This document shows, in pieces, positions 46,735 to 57,883 of a stretch of DNA of 64,000 nucleotides. The notes under the pieces were generated by a model, which saw nothing but the letters and a program-made list of their open reading frames with translations, did no database searches and had not been told where the DNA came from. Position numbers and translations under genes: made by a program. The number at the start of each line of letters is the position of its first letter. The stretch's first letter is position 1. Source of the stretch: Nannobrachium achirus (lineage: Eukaryota > Chordata > Actinopteri > Myctophiformes > Myctophidae); assembly GCA_963921795.1 (NCBI GenBank), contig OY997653.1, forward strand, positions 5,325,104-5,389,103. The letters run 5' to 3'.

Positions 46735-46825
46735 TTAAGTACTGTACTTAAAGTATTTACAATACTTTTACCTCTACTCTACTACATCTCAGAGGCAAAT
46801 ATTGTACTTTTATTCCACTACTCAA

Positions 46826-47680
46826 GGTCCGTACACACCGCCGGCGAATTGGCGAATAGCAAATTAGCGTATAATTTGCCTTTTGTTTAAAACCTTATAA
46901 AGTCAATGGAAGCATCCATACCAAACGCGAATTTAAGAAAAGTGAAAAGGCGTCCTCTCTCTCTCTCTGTATTAAATCAAGCTCACTCTATCCTACTTAA
47001 AGAGAGAGAGAGAGCAAGGTCGAGGGACCTTCCCTTTGCATTGCTTTTCCGTGTCTCTCGTCTGTGTGGCTGCTTGGAAAAAGTACTCGAATGTCTACTG
47101 GTAAAAGCATGGTTTATGTATGTTTTATTGTTAATTTATATCTGCAAAAAGACTAATGTTTTAAAATAAATCGCTGGGTATTAAATACAATAGGATCCGA
47201 AATGTAGTGGAGTAGAAGGAAAGTACTGGGAATTGGACTCAAGTACAAATACCTACAAGTACAGCATACTCAAGTAAATGTACTTTTAATTACTTTACAC
47301 CACTGCTGCTGTGAGCTGCCTGTCTGTGGGGGAACAGAGCGGAGGGGGAACGGTGAAAGCGTGTTGTCTCTTCTGTGATGTGATGGGTTGTGTGCGCCGG
47401 TGAAGACTTATATTCTTCTTTTTCTTTTTATTATTTAATAGGCTAACAACCACGGCCAGGTCATCATCACTTGAGGACGTAGTTTCCATTGTTTTATTTG
47501 TTTTCCCCGTCCGTTTCTCCTCTCTCTCCTTTCTTCTCCTTTCTCCTGTGGCTACAGGCAGATACCCCCCCCCCCCCCCCCCCTCGTTTTTTGGCGAATT
47601 AAGCGAATATTAGACGCATATTCGCTTTTTTGGTTTGCTTATTCACGTCGCTTTCGCTAATTCGCCGGTCTGTACAGAGC
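46826..47680. mobile_element. Family G element (TTAA target)
   Basis: Inverted ends GGTCCGTACACACCGCCGGC and CGCCGGTCTGTACAGAGC extend into 'GAATTGGCGAATAGC' / 'GCTAATTCGCC'. Flanked by TCAA (46822-46825) and TTAA (47681-47684). Contains GA-rich tracts, a Tol2-like terminus (47170-47305) and a 17-base C run near 47570. Confidence 0.65.
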
Positions 47681-48093
47681 TTAAGTGTAGATTATAAGAC
47701 ATACATTGACCACCTAGGCTGTATACACTTCGGCTTTTTGAAAATAAACATCTACAAGTTCACAAGGTGTCGCATTGTGAACTTGTAGATCTGCTATTTT
47801 CAAAGGATTCCTTTTTTACATTTTACACTTTTGAACATTCTGTACAATGAGTAAGTACTTCATACTTTTGGTACTTTAAGTACAATTGGACAAAGTTACT
47901 TTTGGACTTTTACGCAAGTATCCATTTTGAATTCCTGACATTACCTGTAGCAGAGTATTCCTATATTGCATTATTTATACTTTTACCTAGTAAAACACGC
48001 GAGTACTTTTTCCACCACTGATAAGCACATGTGAAATAGCCTCTCTCCTGAGCAAGGTCTTCGATCCACCCTGATGTCAGCTTTACCATCTTG

Positions 48094-48230
48094 GTGATGA
48101 GCTGCAGGGACGTGCAGAGAATGTTAGAGAGGCAGGGGCTGACATTTCTAAAAGTGCCTTCTGGTGAAAATATCGAAAATAGCAGACCTCCAAGGGTGAG
48201 CTTGGAGTTCGGCTATTTTCGATGCTTGAT
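48094..48230 (+). repeat. Family P repeat ending in a hairpin
   Basis: Continues past GAAAATATCGAAAATAG into GCAGACCTCCAAG...CTTGGAGTTCGGCTATTTTCGA (48168-48223). Both hairpin arms have changed TACAAG to TCCAAG, so pairing is kept. The sister copy at 43930-44015 lacks the hairpin. Confidence 0.7.
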
Positions 48231-48405
48231 TTCTACACAGAGAGGGCAATTCTTCCAACATAAGATGCTGCGTTCAAGTTCAGGAGAGTTTGGACAAGGC
48301 AATTCTCTTGAATGCTGCCTTTAAGTATGGTATTTTATCTTAGGAATGCGACAAATACAAAAAGAATTATATATTATTGAACTCAAGTCTCCATGGCATG
48401 AGTAA

Positions 48406-48933
48406 TAGGGGTGTAACGTTATAGTAACGGAATCGAAAAATCTATTTTAATTTGCCATGATCTACTATATCGTTTGCAAAAGCAAAATATCGTACCGTTT
48501 TGGCTTTGTATCGTATCGTATCGTTTTTAAATGCGGTAATCAGTATCGAATCGTTTTGCAATGCAAATAATTGATTGTATGGAAACTAAGTATGTGTGCC
48601 TTGTATTTGGCAATTCTAAGAGGTAAAATGAAAAAGAGGGGTCTAATTACCTTTCCATTACATATAGCTACTCTTGGTATATCGATTAATGGGTGTAATC
48701 TCTGTGTTCATGTCAAGGTGGGTTTGTCCATATGTGTTGTAATATAATGTCCATGTATTTGCTAGTTAATCACAGCGTTTACCTCCATAAATAGTTAATA
48801 TATTGATTTTAAATCATTGAATCGAATCGTATCGTATCGCCATGAATGAACCAATATCGTCCATGTATCGTATCATTAACCATGTATCTTGATGCGTATC
48901 GTATCGCTGTTAAAATGTATCGTTACACCCCTA
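48406..48933. mobile_element. Family H hAT-like element, copy 2
   Basis: Ends TAGGGGTGTAACGTTATAG and ATCGTTACACCCCTA. Target copies ATGAGTAA (48398-48405) and TTGAGTAA (48934-48941). Interior of ATCGTATCGTATCG motifs. Confidence 0.8.
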
Positions 48934-49157
48934 TTGAGTAATCAATAAGAAAAAAAAAATTTGGGGGGTGAACTACTCCTTTAAGTAAATGTAAGTTACT
49001 TTACGCCACTGGTGCATCAGGACCTCCGGTCAGCTCAACAACACGTGGACACCTCGTACAGTAGCAGCCAACAATAACATGCATGTAACACGCTCCACTT
49101 AGCAGCAACGTCTGAAAGCACAGCATGTACATACAGTACATACACATCTACACTCTC

Positions 49158-49487
49158 TCCAATACACACACACACACACGCACGCACGCGCGCAAAGAGA
49201 GCAAAGTACATTGCGAGAGCGAGAAAAAAGAAAAACACTGAAAAAACACAGAAAAACGTATTTTTCTCTCGTCTCCCAAACAGAATGTTTTCCTAGGCGA
49301 TCAGAGAGATCTCCGCCTACCGATGCGTTCAGGTGACGTCTAGCGAGACATCCAAGCATAAATCACGCAAAGGGAGGATTCTGAGGAGAAGAATGTCGCC
49401 TCGTCTCCACATGATTGCAGGCTGGCAGGCAGGCGCACGCACACGCACACGCACACGCACACGCACACGCACACACACACACACGCA
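49158..49487. repeat. CA/CG microsatellites
   Basis: Short CACA-CGCACG tract at 49158-49192 and a (CGCACA)n tract at 49430-49487. Between them is unassigned sequence. Confidence 0.85.
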
Positions 49488-49518
49488 CTGCATCACCACA
49501 AACAAACCTACTGTATGC

Positions 49519-49976
49519 TAGGGCATTCACCAAATATTCGAATATTCGAATATCAAAGTCACTATTCGACGTTGTTCACCAAAGTCGAATATTTGCTTTT
49601 TTTTTGGGTCAATGCCCCTGGTGGATGTTAATGCTCTATACCAGGGGTTCTCAAACCATTTTAGGCCGTGACCCCCAAAATAAACATATTTGAACTGGGG
49701 ACCCCCACCCTGAGAAGCATGCACTCAGAAATGTAGGTATTAAATTTAATGTGACTCGGTTCCGCAGATAAATATTGTGAAAATAGCAGATCTACATGCT
49801 CACAACGCCTCGCAACGCGAGGCGTTGTGAGCATGTAGATCGGCTATTTTCACAATGTTCGCCTCTTGCTTACTTAATATTTGACAGTTTGGCCAGTCCT
49901 GTCGAATATTCGACTATTCGAATACTTTGAGGTCGAATAATTTGAATACTAAAAATCAATATTCGTGAATGCCCTA
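49519..49976 (+). mobile_element. Family A element, copy 4
   Basis: Ends TAGGGCATTCACC and GTGAATGCCCTA. CTGTATGC precedes the element and recurs three bases after its right end. Hairpin at about 49776-49857 with an almost perfect stem. Confidence 0.75.
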
Positions 49977-50209
49977 CTACTGTATGCATGATAAAAAATA
50001 AAGAACTATGGACACGCCCCCACACAAATACAGTACAAATACAAAAAGGTGTGCGAGGGATCATTTCCTTACAGAGGGGCCACACAGTTGGAAAGGGCTC
50101 GAAAGGCCGCTGTCAAACTGACAACCAATACGAGGTCCTTTCCGACGCTAAAAACGTCCAGGAGCGTGATAAGAATCTTTAAGAATAAAACATATATCTT
50201 TTTTGGATC

Positions 50210-50640
50210 TTGAGAATTACAGCGCTCAAACAAATATCAAGGAGTTGGAAAAGTTTGGAACCTCCCAAGGTGGAGAAATGGTGGGGAAAAACAGAGGACA
50301 TGTACCTTATGGAGAAGGTGACCTATAAAATTAATGGCAAAGAAAATGTTTTCGAAAAAAGGTGGGCCTCCTATGTCCTAAATAAGGGAAACATGTCTAT
50401 TTAATTTTTACTGTTGTTTTTTCCTTTTGTTTTTGTTTTTCCTTTTTTTTTATTCAAACCTAAAGTAATCTAGATATAAATATTAATTTAAACAATAGCA
50501 GTTTTTTCTTTGAAATGACAACAACTACATAACAAAGCCTCCCCTTTTTTTTTCCCAGTTTTTTTTTCTTTTTCGTTTTTTCTTTTGTAATGTTTTTGTT
50601 TCCAGTTTTTGTGTGGGGGTGAGGGTCTGCACTTTAAAAA
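50210..50640 (+). mobile_element. LINE (L1-like) 3' fragment
   Basis: A plus-strand frame encodes PPKVEKWWGKTEDMYLMEK and VTYKINGKENVFEKRW before its stop near 50404. This resembles the extreme C-terminus of L1-type ORF2 proteins (Trp-rich, 'MEKxTY...F...W'). A T-rich 3' tail follows. Heavily 5'-truncated and non-functional. Confidence 0.5.
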
Positions 50641-50689
50641 AAGAAAAAGAAATGTGTCAAAATGTCTTTAAAAAAAAGGGACATAACAT

Positions 50690-51065
50690 GTTAACACATC
50701 TGGTGCCAACCCCGAGTTTCCCGAGTTTGTATTGGTACCAACGCTGTGCCAACCCCGAGTTTCCCGAGTTTGGGCCGTTTTTGAAAAAATAAAATAAAAT
50801 AAAAAATTCAAAAAAAAAAATTTCAAATTTTTTTTTTTGGACCTCCAGAAATGTATTAGGCATGATCGCGATCGCGAAATTGCATGTTTAACCCCCATAC
50901 CAACCCATTCTTTCAAACATGGCAGCCATGTTTGTTTACATCTGAAGAAAACATAATGGCCCATAAATCATGAATGCCTGAACGGATTTCCAAGCGGATT
51001 TTTTTGTTTGAAAGCTGTGAACAGCATCTACACACGTGGTGCATCATCTAGGCATGGGCGTGCAC
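50690..51065 (-). repeat. Dispersed repeat with GCGATCGCG motif
   Basis: Contains CATGATCGCGATCGCG and 'AAACATGGCAGCCATGTTTG', also found inverted at 26100-26345. Around 50697-50775 'CCAACCCCGAGTTTCCCGAG' is duplicated. Confidence 0.55.
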
Positions 51066-51411
51066 TTTTTACACAATTGCACAATTACATGGAAGTCTAT
51101 GGTAACCATGGCAACGCGGGACATTGGCCGGAAAAAATCATTGCAACATAAGTGTTAAATGTTGAATAATGATTTAATGAAATTGTATTACATGTTTTGA
51201 CACAAAGTATACAAAAAAAAAAAAAGAATAAAACATAGCGTTAATCTACATTAGTTATGATAAAACTATGGCCCTATGGTCCCAAGTGTTGCAGACAAAA
51301 GCCTGCCTATTTGAAAGGGTTCCCCTTTGGTCTGGAGAAAGATAAGGGAGCGTTTGTTTTAATGCATGTGCTGTATGTTACTGTCATGTGTTTTGTATTG
51401 CATGTGCTGTA

Positions 51412-51512
51412 TATCGCCGTTGTCGGGTGAAAACCTTGTATGTCCAAAACCGTTTGTTTTGTATTTATCATTTTTAAAATGATTCAAACTAGTGAAAACA
51501 GCCGATCTACAT
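51412..51512 (+). mobile_element. Family D half-element
   Basis: ATCGCCGTTGTCGGGTGAAA through GCCGATCTACATGCATGG: one half of a D element that stops inside the hairpin. Confidence 0.6.
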
Positions 51513-51571
51513 GCATGGCCCAGAGAGAAGAGTCCTCTGGACACAACTCTGACAATAACCATGCCATAAAT

Positions 51572-52085
51572 CAAGGGTTTTCAAAGTGGGTGACGGGGCA
51601 CCCTGGGGTGCCGCGACATAATTTGATAATATTTGGAATTTATTTGGACACTTGAAAAAATATTTAGTATCATTTTAAACTTGAAGTCATTTTCAGTTCT
51701 AACCAAAATGGCTCTTATCTCAACGTTTCCTCGCAACATAATCACTAAAATATTGTCACTGTCGGGCAGAAACCTCGTATCTCCAAGTTTCAAATGTGTA
51801 CGTCTTTTGGTAAAGCAAAGCCCTGCTTCATCACACAATACAAGACCGTCATACAAAAATAGTGAAAACAGCCGATCTACAAGCACACAATGCCTCGCGA
51901 TGCGAGGCGTACATTTTTTAGATGATAAATAGAAATCGAAAGGTTTTGGACATTTTCCACCCGACAACGACGATATGCTATAAATATATAAAGGTGCTGG
52001 GAGTGAAAATTATAATGTAGGGGTGCCTCGGATTTAAAAATATATTTATGGGGTGCCCCGAGACAAACAAGTTTGGGAACCCCTG
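51572..52085 (+). mobile_element. Family Q hAT-like element with family D inside
   Basis: Starts CAAGGGTTTTCAAAGTGGG, ends AAGTTTGGGAACCCCTG. Target copies CCATAAAT (51564-51571) and CCATAGAT (52086-52093). Family D fills about 51755-51976, with half the hairpin deleted. Confidence 0.8.
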
Positions 52086-52141
52086 CCATAGATAGAGGGA
52101 GGGAGGGAGTGAGTGCACGCAGCCACGCACGCACACGCGTG

Positions 52142-52142
<1 letters not shown>

Positions 52143-52183
<41 letters not shown>
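52143..52183. repeat. (GA)n microsatellite
   Basis: About 20 GA units. Confidence 0.95.
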
Positions 52184-52184
<1 letters not shown>

Positions 52185-52570
52185 AGTGGATGTGTGAGTG
52201 TGTGTGAGAGAGCGTAGCAGATGGCTTTGTATGTGTGACGGAGTGATTGCTGCACATTGCCGCTCCACGTGTCACAGCGTATGCATTTCGGATCTATCTG
52301 CTGAAAAAAAAAAAGACATGTGCATTATGAGACACAGCTGTCTATAACTATCTATATATACAGTATACCGCCTGATGTACTTCAGATTGAAATGCAGAGG
52401 AAGGGCCTGCGTGCCGACACACGTTCCGTTTCTCGAGGCAGAGTGCCGTTTGCTGAGCCAATCTCCATGAAAGAACCCAGAAACCTCTCAAGAGAATGTT
52501 GATAATGTTTTCACTGTAACCAAATGGGACCCGCGAGTGTCCTTTTAGTTACATTAGTGCAAACTCAGAG
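52184..52570. other. No recognised feature
   Basis: Mixed sequence between a microsatellite and a TTAA-type element; no supported gene. Confidence 0.4.
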
Positions 52571-52574
52571 TTAA

Positions 52575-53161
52575 CCCATTTAGGCCTAGAATTATTGAAT
52601 GCTTTAACCAGTGAAAAATAGCAGATATACAAGCTCACAGCGCGGCACCGAGTGCCGCGCTGCGAGCTTGTAGATCTGCAATTTTTGAAAAAGTCGTGAA
52701 AATGTGTGGAGATCTTTGAATATATGTATTTTCAAAGCGAACGTTTGTAACTCAAATTTTGCTTCTAGGTGGTCCCTGGAACTAAATATTTTGAGATGTG
52801 GGTCCGTGCCCAAATAAATATCATTTTGGGGGTCCTTCATATGAAAAGGTTTGAGAACCACTGACATAGTAGTCTCTCAAGAACAGACTAACTGAGCTCC
52901 AGTTGAGTGAAAAGGACCTTTTCTTTGACGATGGCTGGCCAGATTTCTGACATAGGAACGTAGGTTTTTCAAAAAATCTTAGAAGGATTCAAAAGACACT
53001 TATAGAATCGGGTCAAAATTCAAATTTTCCAAAAATAGCAGATCTACAAGCTCGCAGCGCGGCACTCGGTGCCACGCTGTGAGCTTGTATATCTGCTATT
53101 TTTCAATAGTTAAAGCATAAAATAATGATACATAATAATATGTACCCGTTCTGAATGGGTA
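52575..53161 (+). mobile_element. Family S element, copy 2
   Basis: TTAA (52571-52574) then CCCATTTAGGCCTAG; the right end is CCGTTCTGAATGGGT. Two hairpins, about 52610-52690 and 53030-53105, bracket a B-like interior. Confidence 0.7.
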
Positions 53162-53433
53162 TGGTTAGATCCGCCTGGACAAAAAAAAAAAAAACTTGGA
53201 ATATGGGTCTGGCCCTGCTCAATTGTGAATCCATTTCCTCTCCCCAAAGATTTGGGGGACCAATCAGGGCCCGGCATTGATCTGGTCTAACCAATCGTGT
53301 CCAGAGCCATTTTTTTTAACCCACCCCTTGGACATTTCCAAGGGGTGGAAATGTCGCGAGTCCAGACTAATATCCGATACGCAGTGAGGAATTAGTATGA
53401 GCAACGCCAGCCTAGTGTACATGAGGTGTACTG

Positions 53434-53996
53434 CATGGGTTTTCAAAGTGGGTGACGGTGCACCCTGGGGTGACGGGGCACCCTGGGGTGCCGCGACGGC
53501 AGTCCAGGGGTGCCGTGAGATAATTTGATAATATTTGGAATTTATTTGGACACTTGAAAAAATAGTATCATTTTAAACTTGAAGTACAAAGTTATTCAGT
53601 CAGTTCTAACCAAAATGGCTGTTATCTCAACGTTTTCCTCGCAACATAATCACTAAAATGTCATCACTGTCAGGCAGAAACGTTTCAAATGTGTACTTCT
53701 TTTGGTAAAGCAAAGCCCTGCTACATCATACAAGACTGTCGCACAACACTTGTGAAAACAGCCGATCTACAAGCACACAACGCCTCGCGATGCGAGGCGT
53801 TGTGTGCTTGTAGATCTGCTGTTTTCACTAGTTTAGTACATTTTATAGAAGATAAATACAAAACAAACGGTTTAGGACATACAAGGTTTCCACCCGACAA
53901 CGAGGATATGCTGGGAGTGAAAATTATAATGTAGGGGTGCCTCGGATTAAAAAAATATATATTTATGGGGTGCCCCGAGAAGTTAGGGAACCCCTG
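53434..53996 (+). mobile_element. Family Q hAT-like element, copy 2, with family D inside
   Basis: Starts CATGGGTTTTCAAAGTGGG, ends GTTAGGGAACCCCTG. Flanks GTGTACTG and ATCTACTG are a degraded duplication. The 'GGTGACGGGGCACCCTGGGG' block is partly duplicated. Family D at about 53664-53910 has a complete hairpin (53750-53830). Confidence 0.75.
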
Positions 53997-54104
53997 ATCT
54001 ACTGTCTACTCACAGGCTGATGATGCTGGCCAGGGGTGGGGGTTCACTCCTCTCCACCTTGTGCTGGCTTTGACCCAGGTGAGCAAATCTGTAAACCATC
54101 AGAC

Positions 54105-54191
<87 letters not shown>
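54105..54191. repeat. (GACA)n microsatellite
   Basis: About 20 tetranucleotide units downstream of the kelch gene. Confidence 0.95.
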
Positions 54192-54192
<1 letters not shown>

Positions 54193-54371
54193 TTAAAAAC
54201 TATGACAAGTATAGGCAGTGTGTGGCAGTGTTGATGACACATGACAATTTGGCTACCCAGACAATAAATAGGTAACCACACTTTTCTGGTTATCTTTTGC
54301 TAGGATTGGTACTTTTCTTTGTTTGTTTGTTTGTTTGTTTGTGTATTCATTGTTTGATTGTAATAATGGGC

Positions 54372-55436
54372 TCACTGTCTATGCGTGTGTGCATGGGTGC
54401 GAGCTCGCGGGCCAAGTTGTTTTTTTCTCTTGCTGTTGGTAGTCATGGCTGCCAGTTCCCACTTGATGTTATGTGGGAGTTCAGACTGCTTCAGGTCATA
54501 ATGAATAACTGATAGCTTGCTTAATGTCTTCAAAGTAGGATGTAAATCTAAGATGATGTACAGCCCTGCTTTGCATCCTCCAATGATACGATCTCCCACC
54601 ATGCAACAGCACATCCCATACATGTCACACAGGTCTTTCCCCTTCAGTCGCTTCCAGGAAAAGGTCTCTGGACTGAATTTCCACAGATGTTTGAGGGACT
54701 CGTTCCAGGGCGAGCCACCAAATATGTACAGCTCTCCATTGTACACAAAGGCTGAATGATCAAAGCGTCGTTCTGGGAGAAGGGGAAGGCATGATCCAGA
54801 AGGCATACTCAGCCAACAGTTGGTCTCTGTGTCAAACACTGTGATGCAGTTGAGGGCGACCCCTACTCCCCCGTGGCCTCCAAATACAAACATCTTTGTC
54901 CCGATGATGGTGGCAGAGTGACCTGCTGAAACAGGTGGTGGAGTTCCTCTGGTGTTAACTAAAGACCAGGCCATTAAGTGGTAGGTGGTGTCCAACTTGT
55001 ACATGTCATTAGCATATCCAGTCAGCTTGGTGCATCCTCCATACACATACATGACCTTCTCCAGGACACAGGACGAGTGAAACGTCCTTGCTCCTGGAAT
55101 AGACCCAGAAGTATTGGGTTTGAACCAGCTGTGGGTGTCGACATTAAAGGCATAAAGCACATTGCAGCAAGGAGACCCTCCTCCCCAGATGTAGACCATT
55201 TCTTCTACCAGCACAGCTGTGTGGCCCCAGCGCTCGGAGGGAACCTCAAGGGGACTTTGTCCTCTTCCATTCGTCACCCGGGGCAACTTCCTCCAACGCA
55301 AAGACACTGTGTTGAAGATGTGGACTTCAATCTGGCAGCTGACTCCTCCAAATGAGTACAGCTTGTGTCCGACTACCACAGCAGCGTGGCGGTAATTCTT
55401 AGGTCCTCCTTTCAGATGTATCGTCCAGTAAATCAT
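54372..55436 (-). CDS. Intronless KLHDC3-like kelch protein (probable retrogene)
   Basis: An uninterrupted 354-codon frame. MIYWTIHLKGGPKNYRHAAV matches the KLHDC3 start, and kelch repeats follow with doublets at G30-G31, G86-G87, G134-G135, G187-G188 and G240-G241. KLHDC3 (about 382 residues) is a CUL2-RING ubiquitin ligase receptor for C-terminal degrons. The cullin-binding tail is recognisable: TLKTLSKLSV (301-310) and LPHNIKWEL (320-328). The BC-box cysteine of KLHDC3 appears as Ser306. Several blade loops are shortened without frame loss. The last 20 or so residues ([19 protein letters not shown]) are not KLHDC3-like. KLHDC3 is multi-exon, so the single exon implies retroposition. It sits in the fig4-like intron on the same strand, and an AAAC-rich tract (54317-54345, minus strand) after the stop may be a decayed poly(A). 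Confidence 0.75.
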   Translation of the reverse strand: MIYWTIHLKGGPKNYRHAAVVVGHKLYSFGGVSCQIEVHIFNTVSLRWRKLPRVTNGRGQSPLEVPSERWGHTAVLVEEMVYIWGGGSPCCNVLYAFNVDTHSWFKPNTSGSIPGARTFHSSCVLEKVMYVYGGCTKLTGYANDMYKLDTTYHLMAWSLVNTRGTPPPVSAGHSATIIGTKMFVFGGHGGVGVALNCITVFDTETNCWLSMPSGSCLPLLPERRFDHSAFVYNGELYIFGGSPWNESLKHLWKFSPETFSWKRLKGKDLCDMYGMCCCMVGDRIIGGCKAGLYIILDLHPTLKTLSKLSVIHYDLKQSELPHNIKWELAAMTTNSKRKKQLGPRARTHAHTHRQ

Positions 55437-55856
55437 TACTTTGAGAATCAGTTCAAATGATTTACAACAGAGGTTTTTAGAAATTGCTCCAAGAAGTTTC
55501 TGAGTGGTCTTGTGTTGGAAAATACAATAACAGCATTTAAAAGTACAATCTGACGTAATAATGATGTAGTGATGACAGCATTATATGACATAGCTAATGA
55601 TGTAACTCAACATGAATGGCTATATTAGCTACTAGGACACCAGTAATACATATCTAGGCCACATTTGTTGTTGGTAAAATCGCCAGGAATTCTGGTCCCT
55701 CGCCAAGACATGGCGTGACCTCACTCTTTAGGGCGAGGTCGCTTGTCGCCCTGAGGCGTCCTACTAGTTGTGGGCTCGCAGCACGCAAAGCAACACTGAC
55801 TGTGGACATTTCACACTGGACTTCAACCAACTCTGAGAAGGTTGACATTTCTCTAA
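55437..55856. other. Upstream flank of the kelch gene
   Basis: No promoter motif or target duplication of a retrocopy could be recognised with confidence. The sequence is AT-rich with short GTCGC-containing stretches around 55735. Confidence 0.3.
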
Positions 55857-56165
55857 TTCAAGAGTCTTCAACAGGGGTCCGGGACCCACCCAAATCTTTG
55901 TGTGATAGAAACCTTTTCTCCTTTTTTATATTATCCACTTGAGCCCTAGCGTCCACATTCGGAGAACTTTAGACAAAAATAGCAGATCTACAAGCACGGC
56001 AAAGACATTTGGTGTAGAGGGAAAAAGGAGCAGACTAAGTGCAGAGTGAAAGGTCAAGTATTGACGGTTCAAGTGGTTACATTTCTGAAAACACAAATTG
56101 ACATGAATCCGAAATACACTGATGATTGTGCTGTCAAAAGATGAAACTATATGGAATCAACAGAT
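55857..56165 (-). mobile_element. Family C element, degraded
   Basis: 'GTCTTCAACAGGGGTCCGGG' on the left, single hairpin arm AGCAGATCTACAAGC at about 55979, and 'TTGGTGTAGAGGGAAAAAGG'. No right terminus. Confidence 0.55.
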
Positions 56166-56276
56166 TGTTGGTCTCGTGTAATAGTGTAATATTTTGAGAT
56201 ATGGACTTGCCATGAAAAATTGTATTAAAACAAAGAAAGGGTTTGAATATTTCACTGCAGGTGCAATGTATCTAGA

Positions 56277-56690
56277 ACACAGATCCTTCTCGAAAAATGT
56301 TTAAACAAAAAAAGTTTGGAATATTTCAATGAATGTCCAATGTATCTGAAATGTATCGTCACTGTCTGACCAAAACCTCTAAACTCCATTTTTGAGGTTT
56401 TTGATTTTTTGGCTTTTTATGTGCTATTGAACACCTTTTACATCTGTGTGTTGGTTAAAATAATATTGAACCAATGAAAAGTAGTAAAAAGCCCTTCGGT
56501 CAAAACCTCCTAACTCCACTTGAGCTCATTTTCCCGATAGTGATTGAGATGAATGAGTTAGGAGGTTTCGACCCGACAGCAGAGATATGAAAGTTTGAAG
56601 AAATATGTGAAAGTTTCAAGAAAACTTACTTTTACACAATATTCAAATTTTTCGAGAAGGATCTGTATATGAAACACAGTAAGAGCTTAA
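56277..56690. mobile_element. Nested palindromes with D-like tips
   Basis: Outer arms 'CAGATCCTTCTCGAAAAAT' / 'TTTTTCGAGAAGGATCTG' enclose a unit at 56353-56584 whose tips, ATCGTCACTGTCTGACC and CGACCCGACAGCAGAGAT, resemble family D. The interior arms are 'AAAACCTCTAAACTCCA' / 'GAGTTAGGAGGTTT'. It lacks the shared hairpin. Confidence 0.5.
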
Positions 56691-56785
56691 ATGTTTAACT
56701 CGGAGAGTGTAAAAATTTGATAATTATTTACACTCTAGTCTGGGGTTTAACTAAGTGTGGTTTTCTGTGAGTATGTACAATGGCT

Positions 56786-56791
56786 GTGCGT

Positions 56792-56826
<35 letters not shown>

Positions 56827-56850
56827 CGCACGCACGCGCACGTGCGTGTG
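56786..56850. repeat. GT/GC microsatellite
   Basis: GCGTGT and GT units followed by GCACGC, partly palindromic. Confidence 0.9.
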
Positions 56851-57356
56851 TCAAAGTGAGGACTATAATCTTGCAGCAGTGACATCGACACAAGGCTGTT
56901 TTCCATGAGGAGCACCTTATAGAAAACCCTTGCTTATTTCCCTGAGGGTCATTTGTCTACTTACAAAAGACCAGATAAGAACAAACGGTTACTGATGCCC
57001 CTCTGGCTCCAGCCAGCCTTTTCTAATATTCATGCAATCATTAGCTCTGAAAAACAACTAATCATGTTTGGACCCGTTCCAAACAACTCCCGGGCACAAA
57101 CACAAATACATATACACTTCAAACATAAAACCACTGCCACCAAAGCCTACACCCTCAATAATGAGTGAATTTATATTCAGATTTCATGCCTCTAAATATC
57201 CGCCTTTGTCCCTGAATGCACCCTGTGAGACACATGGAACAGCAGGCTTCAATGCATTAGCGTTTATTTATATTTTTCTACACCATGTTAATTGCACCGT
57301 TTGGCTCCCCAGCACTGCATAAAGCCATTTGTTCCCATTACATAATAGATTCAAAT

Positions 57357-57883
57357 TAATATATATATATATTTTCTTTAAATAATTTTTATACCACAAT
57401 TTTGTAACCCATTTTTTCACCCAGTGCTAATTGCCTATGTGATCCTGGGCTCTGCTCTCCCTCTGCCGCGCCTGGGGAGACAACGGACTGACCTCATGCT
57501 TCCTTCTATGCATGAGGAGTCCAAGTTGCTTCTTTTCACCTGACAGTGGAGATTTCCCTGGTTTGGACGTAGCGTGTGGAAGGAACACGTTATTCCAACC
57601 AGTTCCTTTCCCCTCCATCAGGCGCCCCGGCTGGCCAGGGGGAGGCATTATTGAGACCAGGATTATGTGCATGTTTTTGTGAGGGTATCAACCCTAGGAG
57701 ACACGGGGAGAACATGCAAACTCCACACAGAAAGGCCCTATCGCCAACCCCACCTAGGGTGTGGGCGCTGATGACGCGGAGGGAGGAACACGCCGCCAGC
57801 GCCCACAGTGTCCCCCGGCGGGAATCGAACCCAGGACCTTCTAGCTGTGAGGCGAAGCGCTAACCACTGCGCCACCGTGCCCC
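57357..57883 (-). mobile_element. tRNA-derived SINE, near full length
   Basis: On the minus strand the head reads GCACGGTGGCGCAGTGG (A box) and CTGGGTTCGATTCCCG (B box), then 'GTGGAGTTTGCATGTTC' and a body ending in an AT-rich tail near 57357. This is the widespread teleost tRNA-type SINE head. The minus-strand frame at 57427-57672 is incidental. Confidence 0.85.

Larger units (their letters stand above)
46315..48020 (+). mobile_element. Nested complex built on family E
   Basis: Opens CAGTGGTGTAAAGTAAC and closes TTTTTCCACCACTG. Element F (46349-46734) and element G (46826-47680) are inserted, each at a TTAA or TCAA site. A further inverted E terminus ends at 47305 inside G. Hairpin at about 47745-47805. 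No outer target duplication could be matched, so the outer boundaries are uncertain. Confidence 0.6.
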
